DNA of 64,000 nucleotides from Zopfochytrium polystomum (taxonomy: Eukaryota; Chytridiomycota; Chytridiomycetes; Chytridiales; Chytridiaceae). A program made the position numbers and the translations under genes. The stretch lies in the NCBI GenBank assembly GCA_025765615.1, contig JAIVFJ010000219.1, positions 39,817 to 103,816 of the forward strand, written 5' to 3'. The notes under the pieces are model-generated. The model was not told the DNA's origin. It did no database searches and saw only the letters and a program-made list of their open reading frames with translations. The stretch's first letter is position 1. The number at the start of each line of letters is the position of its first letter. Of this stretch, positions 34,420 to 44,441 are shown one piece after another.

Positions 34420-35343
34420 ATGTCTGACCCAAACAACACCTTCCCTGATGCAACTGCCTTCCAAGCCTTGATGGACCAATTACAAGCCCTTTCAAGACAG
34501 ACACACCAACTTCAAGAACAAGTCCTTCACCAGCAGCACCAGCTTCAACAACAACTTCACCAACAAGAACATCAAGCTCTTTCCCTGCCTCAAGCCAACC
34601 AAGCAAGAGAGCCCAAGGTTCCCAGCCCTGACAAGTTCACTGGGCTGGCCAAAGACCTTAGGAACTTCATGGCCACTGTGGAGAATGTCATCCTTCTCCA
34701 ACCTTCAAGATTTCCCAGTGAGCAAGTCAAGGTTCTTTTCACAAGCACCCTCCTGTCTGGTCAAGCTCAATCATGGTACAGATCTCTCCCAAGCACACCC
34801 ACCACCCTGCAAGAGCTCTGGGAGGGGCTGGAAGCTACCTTTGGTGACCCCTACGCATCTTGGACAGCAAGATCCAAGCTCAAGCATATCAAGCAAGGAA
34901 AGCAATCTTGTGTGGCCTACACCAACCAATTCAAGCAACTAGCCAGAGACTCTGGATACAATGATGCAGCTCTGATGGAGCTGTACCATGATGGTCTCCA
35001 TGAGTCTATCCAAGACATGCTCTCCCAGTCTCTGCACATCCCTGAGACCTTGGAAGAGTACATTCTCCTTGCCATCAAGATTGACAACAGACTCTACTCC
35101 AAGAGGCTGAAGCAAAGACAAGTAGGAACTACATCAAGACCTACCCCAGTTCCTCAAGCTCTTACAGTTCCTGAACCCATGCAAGTGGATGCAGTTGAGA
35201 CACTTCCTAAGGGTCCTCTGAGCCAAGAGGAGAAAGCAAGGAGGGCCCAGCAGGGACTGTGTTTCTACTGTGGCTCCAAGGAGCATGCTGTCAAGGACTG
35301 CCCAAGGAAGAAGCACCCAAACTCCCAGGTCCAGGCTCACTGA
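34420..35343 (+). CDS. gag: Gag of the chromovirus, with CCHC zinc knuckle
   Basis: 307 residues. The N-terminus is a Gln-rich coiled coil (residues 13-55). A capsid-like retrotransposon Gag domain follows (about 60-210; KFTGLAKDLRNFM, LTSGQ-type SGQAQSWYRSL, LEATFGDPYASWTARSKL). The C-terminus has the zinc knuckle CFYCGSKEHAVKDC (C-x2-C-x4-H-x4-C). Gag forms the particle and packages RNA. The stop overlaps pol, and CCCAAAC at 35316-35322 provides a -1 slip. Confidence 0.93.
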   Translation: MSDPNNTFPDATAFQALMDQLQALSRQTHQLQEQVLHQQHQLQQQLHQQEHQALSLPQANQAREPKVPSPDKFTGLAKDLRNFMATVENVILLQPSRFPSEQVKVLFTSTLLSGQAQSWYRSLPSTPTTLQELWEGLEATFGDPYASWTARSKLKHIKQGKQSCVAYTNQFKQLARDSGYNDAALMELYHDGLHESIQDMLSQSLHIPETLEEYILLAIKIDNRLYSKRLKQRQVGTTSRPTPVPQALTVPEPMQVDAVETLPKGPLSQEEKARRAQQGLCFYCGSKEHAVKDCPRKKHPNSQVQAH

Positions 35344-35361
35344 GGGGCAATTCCCTGGACC
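35316..35361 (+). promoter_or_regulatory. -1 ribosomal frameshift signal between gag and pol
   Basis: In the gag frame the heptamer C CCA AAC (35316-35322) has the canonical X XXY YYZ form. After a 5-nt spacer, GGTCCAGG (35328-35335) pairs perfectly with CCTGGACC (35354-35361) across an 18-nt loop that contains the gag stop. A -1 slip reads directly into the pol frame. Confidence 0.72.
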
Positions 35362-38300
35362 CTCCTCCAAGCTGCCCCTGTTTCATCACCACCACCAGCA
35401 CCACAAACACCTCAGATTCCAAGCCCCACCAACTCACCATGGATGTCAAGATTCAACTCTCACCCAAGTCAACCATCACAACCAAGGCCCTTATAGACTC
35501 TGGATCATCCTGCAACATCATTGATGCCACCCTTGCCAAGTCTTGTGCCATTCCTACGATCAAGAAATCCACACCCCTCAAGGTCCACTTTGCCAATCAT
35601 GCTCTGTTCAAGGAAATCAGCCATGAAACCAAGCTAAACCTCCACATCCAAGACTTTCCACCATCCATGGTCAATCTGGAAGTATTGGATCTTGGCTCAC
35701 CCACATTCTCTGTCATCCTGGGATTACCATGGCTGCAAGCCCAGAACCCTGCCATTGATTGGGTCACTGGTCAAGTCCAACCTCCACCAATCGGAACAGT
35801 CACCCAAAACTCAAGTCAAGCCCCCAAGTCTCATGCTCTCAAGCCCTTGATTCAAGATTCACAGCCAGCCAAGACTCAAGTTCCACAGTTCACAGTTCAC
35901 AGTCAAGATTCAAGTAGAGCTCATAGAGCTCACAGTCATGGCCATGACTCTTGTTCACAGAACCCACAGTCAAAGATTCAAGTACCACAGTTCACAGTCC
36001 ACATTCAAGATTCAAGTTCCACAGCTCACAGTCTTTGCCAAGAACAGAACTCTCAGTCAAAGATTCAAGAATCACAGTTCCCAGTCAAGAATTCAAGCCC
36101 CACTGCTGAGGAGCACAACAACCTGGACCCATCAGACCTTTTGCTGGCATCCAAGCTACCAAAAGAATATCTCCCTTATGCTGATGTGTTTTCCAAGACC
36201 AAGGCAGACCTGCTACCAGCTCAGAGGCCTTATGACTGTGAAATCCCACTCAAGGATGAAACTTGCAGCCCACCTTTCAAGCCACTGTACCACCTCTCTC
36301 CACCAGAAGCCAAGGCCCTCCAAGAATACATTGAAGAAATGCTGAACAAGGGATTCATCCAACCTTCCAAGTCACCAGCTGGAGCTCCCATCTTTTTTGT
36401 CAAGAAGAAGGATGGGGGACTGAGACCCTGTGTGGACTACAGAGATCTCAATGAGATGACAGTCAAGAACCGCTATCCACTGCCTCTCATCTCTGAATTA
36501 CTGGACAAACTGAGCCATGCAAGGATATTTTCCAAGATTGACCTCAGAGGTGCCTACAATTTGGTCAGAATTAAGCCCCAGGATCAATGGAAGACTGCCT
36601 TCAGATGCAAATACGGTCACTTTGAGTACTTGGTCATGCCCTTTGGACTTACCAATGCTCCAGCTATTTTCCAAGGCATGATGAATGACATCTTCAGGGA
36701 TATTCTGGACCTTTTTGTCATTGTCTACCTGGATGATATCCTGGTATTTTCATCTGACACTGCAAGCCATATGGGACATGTCAAGACTGTCTTGGAGAGA
36801 CTCAGACAGCATCACCTCTATGCAAAGCTGGAGAAGTGTGAATTCCACAAGACCTCCATTGAGTTTTTGGGGTTCATTGTGTCTGACAAAGGGATCTCCA
36901 TGGCACCAGACAAGATCCAAACTATTCTTGAATGGAAGGCTCCAAATTCCATCAAGGATGTTCAAAGCTTCCTTGGATTTTGCAACTTCTACAGAACCTT
37001 CATTGCCAACTATTCTGCCATAGCCAAGCCTCTCACTGATCTCACCAAGAAGACCACCAAGTTTGAATGGACCCCAGCAGCAGAGCAAGCCTGGCTAGCT
37101 CTTAAGACAGCAACCACAAGTGCACCACTCCTTAAGCATGTGGATCCCTTGCTTCCCTTCACCTTGGAAACTGATGCCTCAGACTATGCCCTTGGCGCTG
37201 TTCTGTCCCAGCCAAGCTCTCAGGAACCCTCTGCTCCTCTGCATCCAGTGGCATATTACTCCAGGAAGCTGAACAGTGCTGAGTGTAACTACACAGTCCA
37301 TGACAAGGAGTTGCTTGCAATTGTGGAAGCATTCAAATTCTGGAGACACTACTTGGCTGGTTCTAAAGGCATCTCTGTCTATTCTGATCACAAGAACCTC
37401 ACCTTCTTCAGGGCAAGGAGGTTGCTCAAGCAGAGGCATGCCAGGTGGGCTGAACTGCTCTCTGAGTATGACTTTAAGCTGTGCTATTCTCCTGGCCACC
37501 TTAACACTGTGGCTGATGCCCTGTCAAGAAGAACAGACCTTGCACCTGAAGGGGGAGATGGTTTCACCCCACCATCCAAGACACACCTTTCATTGCTTCC
37601 TGACAGTGTGTGGGCCCATGCTATTTCCAAGGACCCCAAGCCTCACAAGATTCAAATCAGCCAAGAAGAGGAAAAACTTGAGATACTCAAGACAAGGCAT
37701 GATGCAGCAACAGCTGGACACCCAGGAGAGCACAAGACATATGAGCTTGTTTCCAGAGACTTCTACTGGCCAGGCATGAGGAAGTACATCAAGAACTATG
37801 TCAGCAGCTGTGAAACCTGTCAAAGAAACAAATCCAGCAGACACAAGCCCTATGGACTTCTGGAGCCCCTCCCAATTGCCATCAGCCCTTGGTCATCAAT
37901 ATCCATGGACTTCATTGTGAAACTGCCCCCATCCCATGGATTTGACTCTATCCTTGTTGTCATCTGCAGAAGGACAAAGTTGGCCCATTTCATCCCCTGC
38001 ACTGAGAATATAGATGCACAAGGAACAGCAGACCTGTTTTTGCAACACATATTCAGGCTCCATGGGCTGCCTCAGTCAATCGTCAGTGACAGAGGACCAC
38101 AGTTCAGATCTCAATTTTGGAAAGCACTCACAGCAGCCCTTGGAATCAAGTCTCAACTGTCAACTGCTTATCACCCTCAGACTGATGGACAAACAGAAAG
38201 AACAAACCAGACTCTGGAGCAGTATTTGAGGTGCTATGTCAGCTATCAACAGGATGATTGGCCCACCCTCCTTCCACTGGCAGAATTTGCTCTCAACAAT

Positions 38301-38978
38301 TCTCTCCACTCAAGCACCCAGCTATCTCCTTTCTTTGCAACCTATGGCTTCAATCCAAGAGGAGATCTTCTGGGACAAGAGACCCTATCCAATGTCCAAG
38401 CTCCTGCTGCGGCTTCACACTTACATAAGCTCAAGATCATCAACTCCTTCCTGGACTCCACCCTGAAGCAAGCCCAAGAAGATGCCTCAAGATTTGCCAA
38501 CACTCACAGAATGGACCATGACCTTGCTGTGGGTCAGCAAGTTTGGCTTCTGAGGAAGAACTTGCAGACCAAAAGACCAAGTCCCAAGCTAGACAACCTC
38601 AAGTTGGGACCTTTCAAGATCTTGGAGCAAATCAATCCAGTCACCTTCAAGCTGGATCTCCCTGCATCCATGAAGATCCACCCAGTTTTCCATGTCAGCC
38701 TTTTAGAGAAGTTTGTGGCCAATTCCATTCCAGGCAGAGTTGTTCCTCCTCCTCCTCCAGTTGAGGTAGAAGGTGAAGAGGAATTTGAGGTTGAACAAAT
38801 CTTGGATGCCAAGTGGTTTGGAAGAACACTCAAGTTCCTTGTTAAGTGGAAAGGTTACTCAGATGCTGACAACACCTGGGAGCCTGAGTCAAACCTCACT
38901 CACTGCCAAGACCTTCTGCTCGAGTTCAAGACCAGGTACCCCACCAAGTTGCAGAAGAGGCCTAAAAGGGGGAGATGA
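35323..38978 (+). CDS. pol: Pol polyprotein: protease, RT, RNase H, integrase, chromodomain
   Basis: The frame is open from 35259 and is read by -1 shift from about 35322; it stops directly at the 3' LTR. Domains in order: aspartic protease (ALIDSGSSCNIID), reverse transcriptase (KKDGGLRPCVDYRDLN, LRGAYN, MPFGLTNAPAIFQ, catalytic YLDD), RNase H (TLETDASDYALGAV, HDKELLAIV, YSDHKNL, NTVADALSR) and integrase HHCC finger (HPGEHKTYELV…CETCQRN). The integrase core shows its three acidic residues in MDFIVKLP, VSDRGPQF and QTDGQTERTNQTLEQYL. A GPY/F-like region and a C-terminal chromodomain (FLVKWKGYSDADNTWEPESNL) follow. All key residues are present, so the enzyme set looks functional. Between protease and RT lies a Gln/Ser/His-rich spacer with repeated IQ(D/V)SS-like units. 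Confidence 0.95.
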
Positions 38979-39421
38979 TGTTATGAATCACCCTCTGGAA
39001 ACCTCTGGAACCTTCTAGAACATTCCTTCATGGAACCTTCTGGAACCTTCTGGAACCTTCTAGAACATTCCTTCATGGAACCTTCTGGAACCTTCTGGAA
39101 CCTTCTAGAACATTCCTTCATGGAACCTTCTGGAACCTTCTGGAACCTTCTAGAACATTCCTTCATGGAACCTTGTGGAACCTTCTGGAACCTTCTTTGC
39201 TTTCCTGACTTGTCTTGTTGTCATTGGTATCATTGGTATCATTGTATTACTAATTGCTCTTTCTGGAACTTTCTTGGAGTCTTGACAAGGAACACTCTCA
39301 AAAGGTATAAAAGGGGGATGGGGGACCTGTCCCATCCCTCAAGTGAATTATTGTTTCCAATACAATCATCACTCCTCTCAGTTCCTTGTCTGCCTTGCCC
39401 TGTCCTGCCCTGTTCCTGACA
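38979..39421 (+). repeat. 3' LTR
   Basis: 443 bp, essentially identical to 33937-34379; one T-to-G difference was noticed at 39276. It carries the same four 45-bp units and TATAAAA. Confidence 0.93.
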
Positions 39422-39522
39422 CTAGGCAAGTGTGACTGGCACAGGGTAAAAATCTCTCCTATATTATCTGCTTGAGCAGAGGAGGAGGAAAACTGTTAAC
39501 ACTGGGTTTCTGTTCCACTTAC

Positions 39523-39875
39523 GCACTAGGTGGTAGAGAAAGATGATGATGATCAAGTAGCGCCTTTCTACAAGTCGCAGTGGCGGGCAGAGCGGCGAGG
39601 ACGGCGTGGGGACGCTCTCAGCCCACATAGCAGTCAAGGAACTGCGGTGGGTGTGTCCGCTCCACCGCCTGAAAATGCGGTTTCACGCTGAACACACTCT
39701 AATCGCGAATGGCAAAACTTCTTGGCAACTCAGCAGCAGGAGTTGCAGCAGCAACAATTATTGGGAGGTAGTGCTGACTTAGGTAGTGCTGACTTAGGTA
39801 GTGCTGACTTTGTCGCCCGGAACTCGCTCATTGTAGGCTCTCTGGAAAGGGTAGCTGAAAATCCTTTCCCTTTAC
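39523..39875. other. Spacer between repeats, with a 15-bp tandem repeat
   Basis: GC-rich unassigned sequence. Three copies of GGTAGTGCTGACTTA occur at about 39767-39811, after a CAGCAG stretch. A short frame (39722-39922) exists but has no recognisable product. Confidence 0.4.
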
Positions 39876-40339
39876 CAAGGTCTCAGGGATGTGCAGAGAC
39901 TGGAAGAGCATGTCTTGGATAGACTCATGGAGACCATCATGGTACAGCTCCATCAGAGCTGCATCATTGTATCCAGAGTCTCTGGCTAGTTGCTTGAATT
40001 GGTTGGTGTAGGCCACACAAGATTGCTTTCTGTCAGGAACATGGCAGGACAGGGCAAGGCAGACAAGGAACTGAGAGGAGTGATAATTGTATTGGAAACA
40101 ATAATTCACTTGAGGGATGGGACAGGTCCCCCATCGCCCCTTTTATACCTTTTGAGAGTCTTCCTTGTCAAGACTCAAAGAAAGTTCCAGGAAGAGCAAT
40201 TAGTAATACAATGATACCAATGATACCAATGACAACAAGACAAGTCAGGAAAGCAAAGAAGGTTCTAGAAGGTTCCACAAGGTTCCATGAAGGAATGTTC
40301 TAGAAGGTTCCAGAGGTTTCCAGAGGGTGATTCATAACA
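39876..40339 (-). mobile_element. Truncated inverted copy of the chromovirus (LTR fused to gag fragment)
   Basis: On the minus strand a 309-bp LTR (40339-40031) is followed directly by a gag fragment (about 40030-39876; CVAYTNQFKQLARDSGYNDA…). In the full element these are separated by about 520 bp (34380-34898), so the primer site, gag start and first 160 codons are deleted. The rest of the element is missing. Confidence 0.82.
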
Positions 40340-40344
40340 TGAAT

Positions 40345-40740
40345 GGTTAGCAGCAAGAGTCACAAGACAGACCCAAACCTATTGTGACTGTCAGTTATCG
40401 TTCTCACGATGCCCATGGGAGAGCGAGCCACCGCCAATGCAGACCTGGGTGCTGGCTTGCGCTGATGACAAATACTCTGAGTATTAAGTGGAACGGAAAT
40501 CCGGTGTCAACAGTTTTCCTCCTCCTCTGCTCAAGCAGATAATATAGGAGAGGGTTTTACCCTGTGCCAGTCACGCTTGCCTAGCAACTATTCCCGCATG
40601 TATATCATCATCATGTATCAATAATTCATAACAGAGTTTTTTCTCTTTCTCTCCAAGTTGGGGAGAAGGACCACCCAAAAACACACATCTCCACTTCATT
40701 CACTCCTTCCACTCACTCACTCAGAGTAGACTGGTTACAC
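40345..40740 (+). repeat. Foldback-repeat arm, copy 3 (uninterrupted)
   Basis: This is the cleanest copy of the arm found at 32890-33560. It has an extra 22-bp insert (about 40410-40432) absent from copy 1 and shows what the arms looked like before the LTR insertions. Confidence 0.65.
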
Positions 40741-41425
40741 AAACAAACACTTCATAAAAACAACTTGAAAAGTAATGATTTATAAGCTGTCCCTCATTGC
40801 TCTCACTTCTGTTCGTTGCTTTTGCTCAAAGATTCCCAGCCTTTGCAACACTGAAACCCCAGATCATGTTGGTTCTGATCTATATCCAAGCTGGCAGGTA
40901 GAGGTCCAGTGGCTTCAAGTCTGCTTGTCTATCCTGGGTATAGGGAAATTCACCGAACGGAAGTCGGAAGCTGACTTGATTCCAATATACTTTTGAACGC
41001 AAATCTTCAATGAATCGCCATCTGTCTTCATGCTCTCCAGTGCAAACAGGATCGAAAAAACTGTCTATTTACATGTGTGTTTTGCGAGAAGAGAGAGCAT
41101 CTCAACAATTTTGAGCTTCAAATGGAACAAGCAGACTAGGATAGGACGCGAAAGACACGTAATAACGTTAAGGGCTCTGGCAACCTAACATCTGCCATTT
41201 GTTGTCTTCTACAGGTGAGGTCCGACTTGTCTTTGTCACACTTGATTTTGGGCAATGCAATGAAGTTGTTGCATCAGGCTGAGGATCCCGCGTGGATCAC
41301 TCGACGGCCTTTCTGTAAATACGGGTATATCATCCGAAATTTTGCACGTATTGGGTTGCAGGCAGAATCATAGCGCAGGAATTGAACTGGAGGTCAATTG
41401 GTGAAACGGTTTCAAACTCCGAAAG
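40741..41425. other. Unassigned intergenic sequence
   Basis: No convincing gene. A short plus-strand frame at 40775-40996 has no recognisable product. The 5' exon(s) and promoter of the 7TM gene probably lie in the right part. Confidence 0.35.
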
Positions 41426-41429
41426 TTGG

Positions 41430-43736
41430 GCCGACGGTCCAAAATTTCCTCAGGTTCGCAACGAGACAAGGGGAGGGGCGACAAGAGGCTGGGGATAAAC
41501 CACGCGGAACGGGGCGGCTGCTGCCCATCCTCCTACGCCCCTGTCTTCCAACCAACCAACCCCGCCACCAGACCCTCCTGCATCCCGCCGTTTGCAGCTT
41601 CGTCAAAGGCGGAAGAAGCGAATGAGCCAAGGCTTGAACGCCACCAGTGAGTTCGCGCTCCGCAGGATTACTGGGCGTCCTCTTAAACTACTGGGCGTTC
41701 CTCTTAAACTCTTCAGCCTGCTACGTAGCACAAATTCAGGACTGCGGCCGAAATATCATCGCTGGATACGACACTTTCGGTACGCCAATGGGTACTTAAT
41801 GGCTTGAAGGTTTTGCTAATGGATGACTTAATGAATCGTAAAAAAGGCCAGATCATGTGCATCTCTACGTACACGGCAGTTTTTTTGGGATTGGCCGCCG
41901 CAGCGATGAGCAGAAGCGTAAGGTTGATCAAGAGCGCGCGATTTGGAGATGAGACGCCCAAGACATTCAACCGATTTGAAGTATTCCTCCTGCTGTATAC
42001 TTCGGGCTGTCTTTTCTCTGCTGTGGGCTTGTCGCTCTCGGCATTCGTCAACACCACGTCCACGATCTTTTTGTAAGACGTGCTTCCTTGTTACCTTTTT
42101 CTTTGCTCACACTTCAATCACCTCTGCAAGCGCGTTCCACGGTGCTCGTAACTTTGTCGTGGCAACATCAATTTTGCAGCTTGTTAATACGGTCTTGCGG
42201 CCAAACACTCTCAAGCTCCCGGTGATCGACCGCCTTCGGACTCGTGGACTTCCACTCATCTTTATTCCGGTGACCATAGCCACAGGGGTGCTTTGCTACC
42301 AAGGCTATCTTTCCGATGACATGCACTACGATTCATCCGATGGAATCTCTATTTCACACTACAATCTTGTGATGGCTGTGTCCGCGTGCCTTTGGATGTT
42401 GTGCTATCTTCTCTTGCTATTCCTATTGCTCGTCGCTCGGCACTCATTTCGCATTTACCTCACGGACCATGTCGAACCTGCTCTTCGAAGGGAGCAGTTA
42501 GAAGAATCCCAGGCTTCGCTTCAACCCCCCACACGTCAGTACAGCCATCACCCCATCCACGGTAATAATCACCAACTGCAGCAGCTGCAGCAAAAACAGT
42601 CACCGCAGCCCCGGCCACCAGCTAGCACTCGACCATTCTGGCTGGACCCCCCCGAGATATCAGTGGTACTGCATGCCGCAGAGTGCTTGGCCCCTGAGTC
42701 CATATTCACCGCATCGACTGCCGAAGGCACGAGCATGTCAGAGCCAACGAGACACTCCCCGATGTCACCGATGTCGCCACCAGTACTTACACCACGACCA
42801 CCACCACCACTGCCACCACCACCCTGGCCACTCGCTGCAATCCCTCCAAGAACTTACCCACCAAAGACAACGACAACGGCGATGGTGCCTTCACATACTC
42901 CCATCTCGCGCCAGCCGAACGATCTTCCTCTGCTTCTCCGCCAACAACACCAGCTTAGTGGTGCCGCGCCACCGATTTCTGGCTGCTACAGCCCACGAGG
43001 TGGAGCGACCATCGGCGCGGAAGCGGTTGGCAGTCGGCGGCCTTCGATCGGCGATGGCTCGTCGTCGTCTTCGTCGTCGTCGTCGTCTTATTCGATGAGC
43101 TCGACCGCCTTTGGCTCGCCGCTTGCCTCACCGATCACCGCTGTGTCGCCGTCGCTCCTCTCGCCGCCATCCGCCGCTTGGCAAGGCGTCACGGGACGCT
43201 CCGCGACACCGACGTCACCCGTGACGGTGTCCAGCACCGCAACGTCATCGTCGGCTGCGACTTCCTCCGCCACTCTCATTGCGTCGTCGCCACCGCCGCT
43301 GGCGCCGCCGCCATCGATACCGTTAGATGGAGTGCCGACTGCCGCCGGCGGCGGTGCGGCGACCGGATTCGGCTTGAGCAGGGTATCAGACGCGTATGAT
43401 GCGCTTTACGGGGCGCTGCTGACCATGGGATGGCTGATTCTGTCGATCGTCCTCTTTTTGGGCTACTCGATGACGTTTGCAGTTGTATCGCTCGTTGTTG
43501 GAGACATGTTGTCGCTGTACTTTGCCAATCTGGCGATGATTTGGTGGTGAGTCCGAGAGTGGTTTTTAGCTGGGTGCTTCTTTCTGCCGTGTGAGATTGA
43601 CACAACAACTACATCACACAACAAACAAAAAACCGTCAGTTTTCCCACTCTCGTCGGGCTCGTCATTTTCACAATCATCTTCACCCGCGCCGTCCGGCAG
43701 CTGCTCACAAGCCTGGACTCATCCGGTCAGGGGTGA
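41430..43736 (+). CDS. Seven-transmembrane protein with very large third cytoplasmic loop (GPCR-like)
   Basis: Exons: about 41430-41646 (5' end unresolved, no ATG in this frame), 41740-42072, 42131-43546 and 43640-43736. Junction phases agree at every splice. Hydrophobic helices occur in order: CISTYTAVFLGLAAAA, FEVFLLLYTSGCLFSAVGL, FVVATSILQLVNTVL, LPLIFIPVTIATGVLCY, YNLVMAVSACLWMLCYLLLL, LYGALLTMGWLILSIVLFLG-to-VVSLVVGDMLSLYF and FPTLVGLVIFTIIFT. Between helices 5 and 6 lies a loop of about 370 residues rich in Pro/Ser/Thr/His. Seven helices with a long third inner loop is a GPCR-like plan and the gene may signal through G proteins, but no family motif is recognised. The most 5' exon must lie upstream. 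Confidence 0.62.
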
Positions 43737-43871
43737 AAGCACATGAAGATATGAAGGGCGACATGGTAACATAAAGCATTTGGGAAAAATCACATTGGAT
43801 TGCGATACCTGACCTTCTGAAGCGAGCTTGAAACAGACTCCAACGAATCAAGCATTGCAAACAAAGCCTTG

Positions 43872-44180
43872 TCAATTGGCTTGCCCAAGCAAGCACAAAA
43901 GTACATCCTCGCTGGATTCGTCTTTTTTTATTATTTGTTTTAACAATAGCTCGTCCGCCATTTCGCCATTTCGGAAGAGCTCTTTGTAGCGAGTTAAATA
44001 ATTATGCATGTTGCTGTTCAGATAGAGATATCCGTCTGCTCGTTTCTTGGAGCCTCCAACTGCGAGTTCGAGCGCCATATGGCTAGGAAACAGAGCAGGA
44101 ATGCCTTTCTCTCCCTGTCTTCGCAACTCCACTCCCAGTTCATTGGAGGAGAAAAGGGGACTTCGGCACCGCGAGGCACA
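43872..44180 (-). other. Possible C-terminal exon of an unidentified protein
   Basis: An open frame ending at 43872 has good protein character (GIPALFPSHMALELAVGGSK, YLYLNSNMHNYLTRYKELF, KDESSEDVLLCLLGQAN). Upstream the frame closes, so an intron or a decayed gene is implied. The family is not recognised. It is convergent with the 7TM gene, 135 bp away. Confidence 0.35.
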
Positions 44181-44441
44181 GCGAGGAATGAGAAATGGTC
44201 CTCATCCCGGCATCTGTCGTACCCTTGTAAACCGGAAAATGCGAATTTTTGATTCCTTGCTCCTCACCACTCCAAAACGAAATGAACGCAAAAGCCGAAA
44301 AGATTAAACAATACCTTACTAATGAATTGAAAAGAACGATACAGAAGCCAACAAACAGAACAAACAGAAGACTCCTCCAAAAAAAAGGCGGCTCCGTCTG
44401 TCTAAAGTGGCTTTGATTTGCTTGCGCAGGATGGGGCTTGT

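Larger units (their letters stand above)
33937..39421 (+). mobile_element. Full-length Ty3/gypsy chromovirus LTR retrotransposon
   Basis: The element is 5485 bp with 443-bp LTRs (33937-34379 and 38979-39421) starting TG and ending CA, and a perfect 5-bp target duplication CTAGG (33932-33936, 39422-39426). The LTRs show only one difference that I noticed (T at 34234, G at 39276), so insertion is recent. gag and pol are both open, in different frames, linked by a -1 shift signal. The polypurine tract AAAAGGGGGAGATGA touches the 3' LTR. A chromodomain at the end of pol places it among the chromoviruses, and the self-complementary primer site suggests Tf1/sushi-like self-priming. It may be active. 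Confidence 0.95.
33772..39522 (-). repeat. Foldback-repeat arm, copy 2, inverted (interrupted by full-length Ty3 element)
   Basis: 33772-33936 and 39422-39522 together form an inverted copy of the arm at 32890-33560. The Ty3 element (33937-39421) sits inside it, in the GCTAGG stretch, with CTAGG duplicated on both sides. Confidence 0.65.

Noticed and set aside
39527..39600. Possible tRNA gene
   Set aside because: No cloverleaf or A/B-box pattern could be built. No tRNA or rRNA gene was recognised anywhere in the window.
40775..40996. Short plus-strand frame with moderate hydrophobic content
   Set aside because: No homology recognised, no supporting splice sites, and it lies beside repeats.
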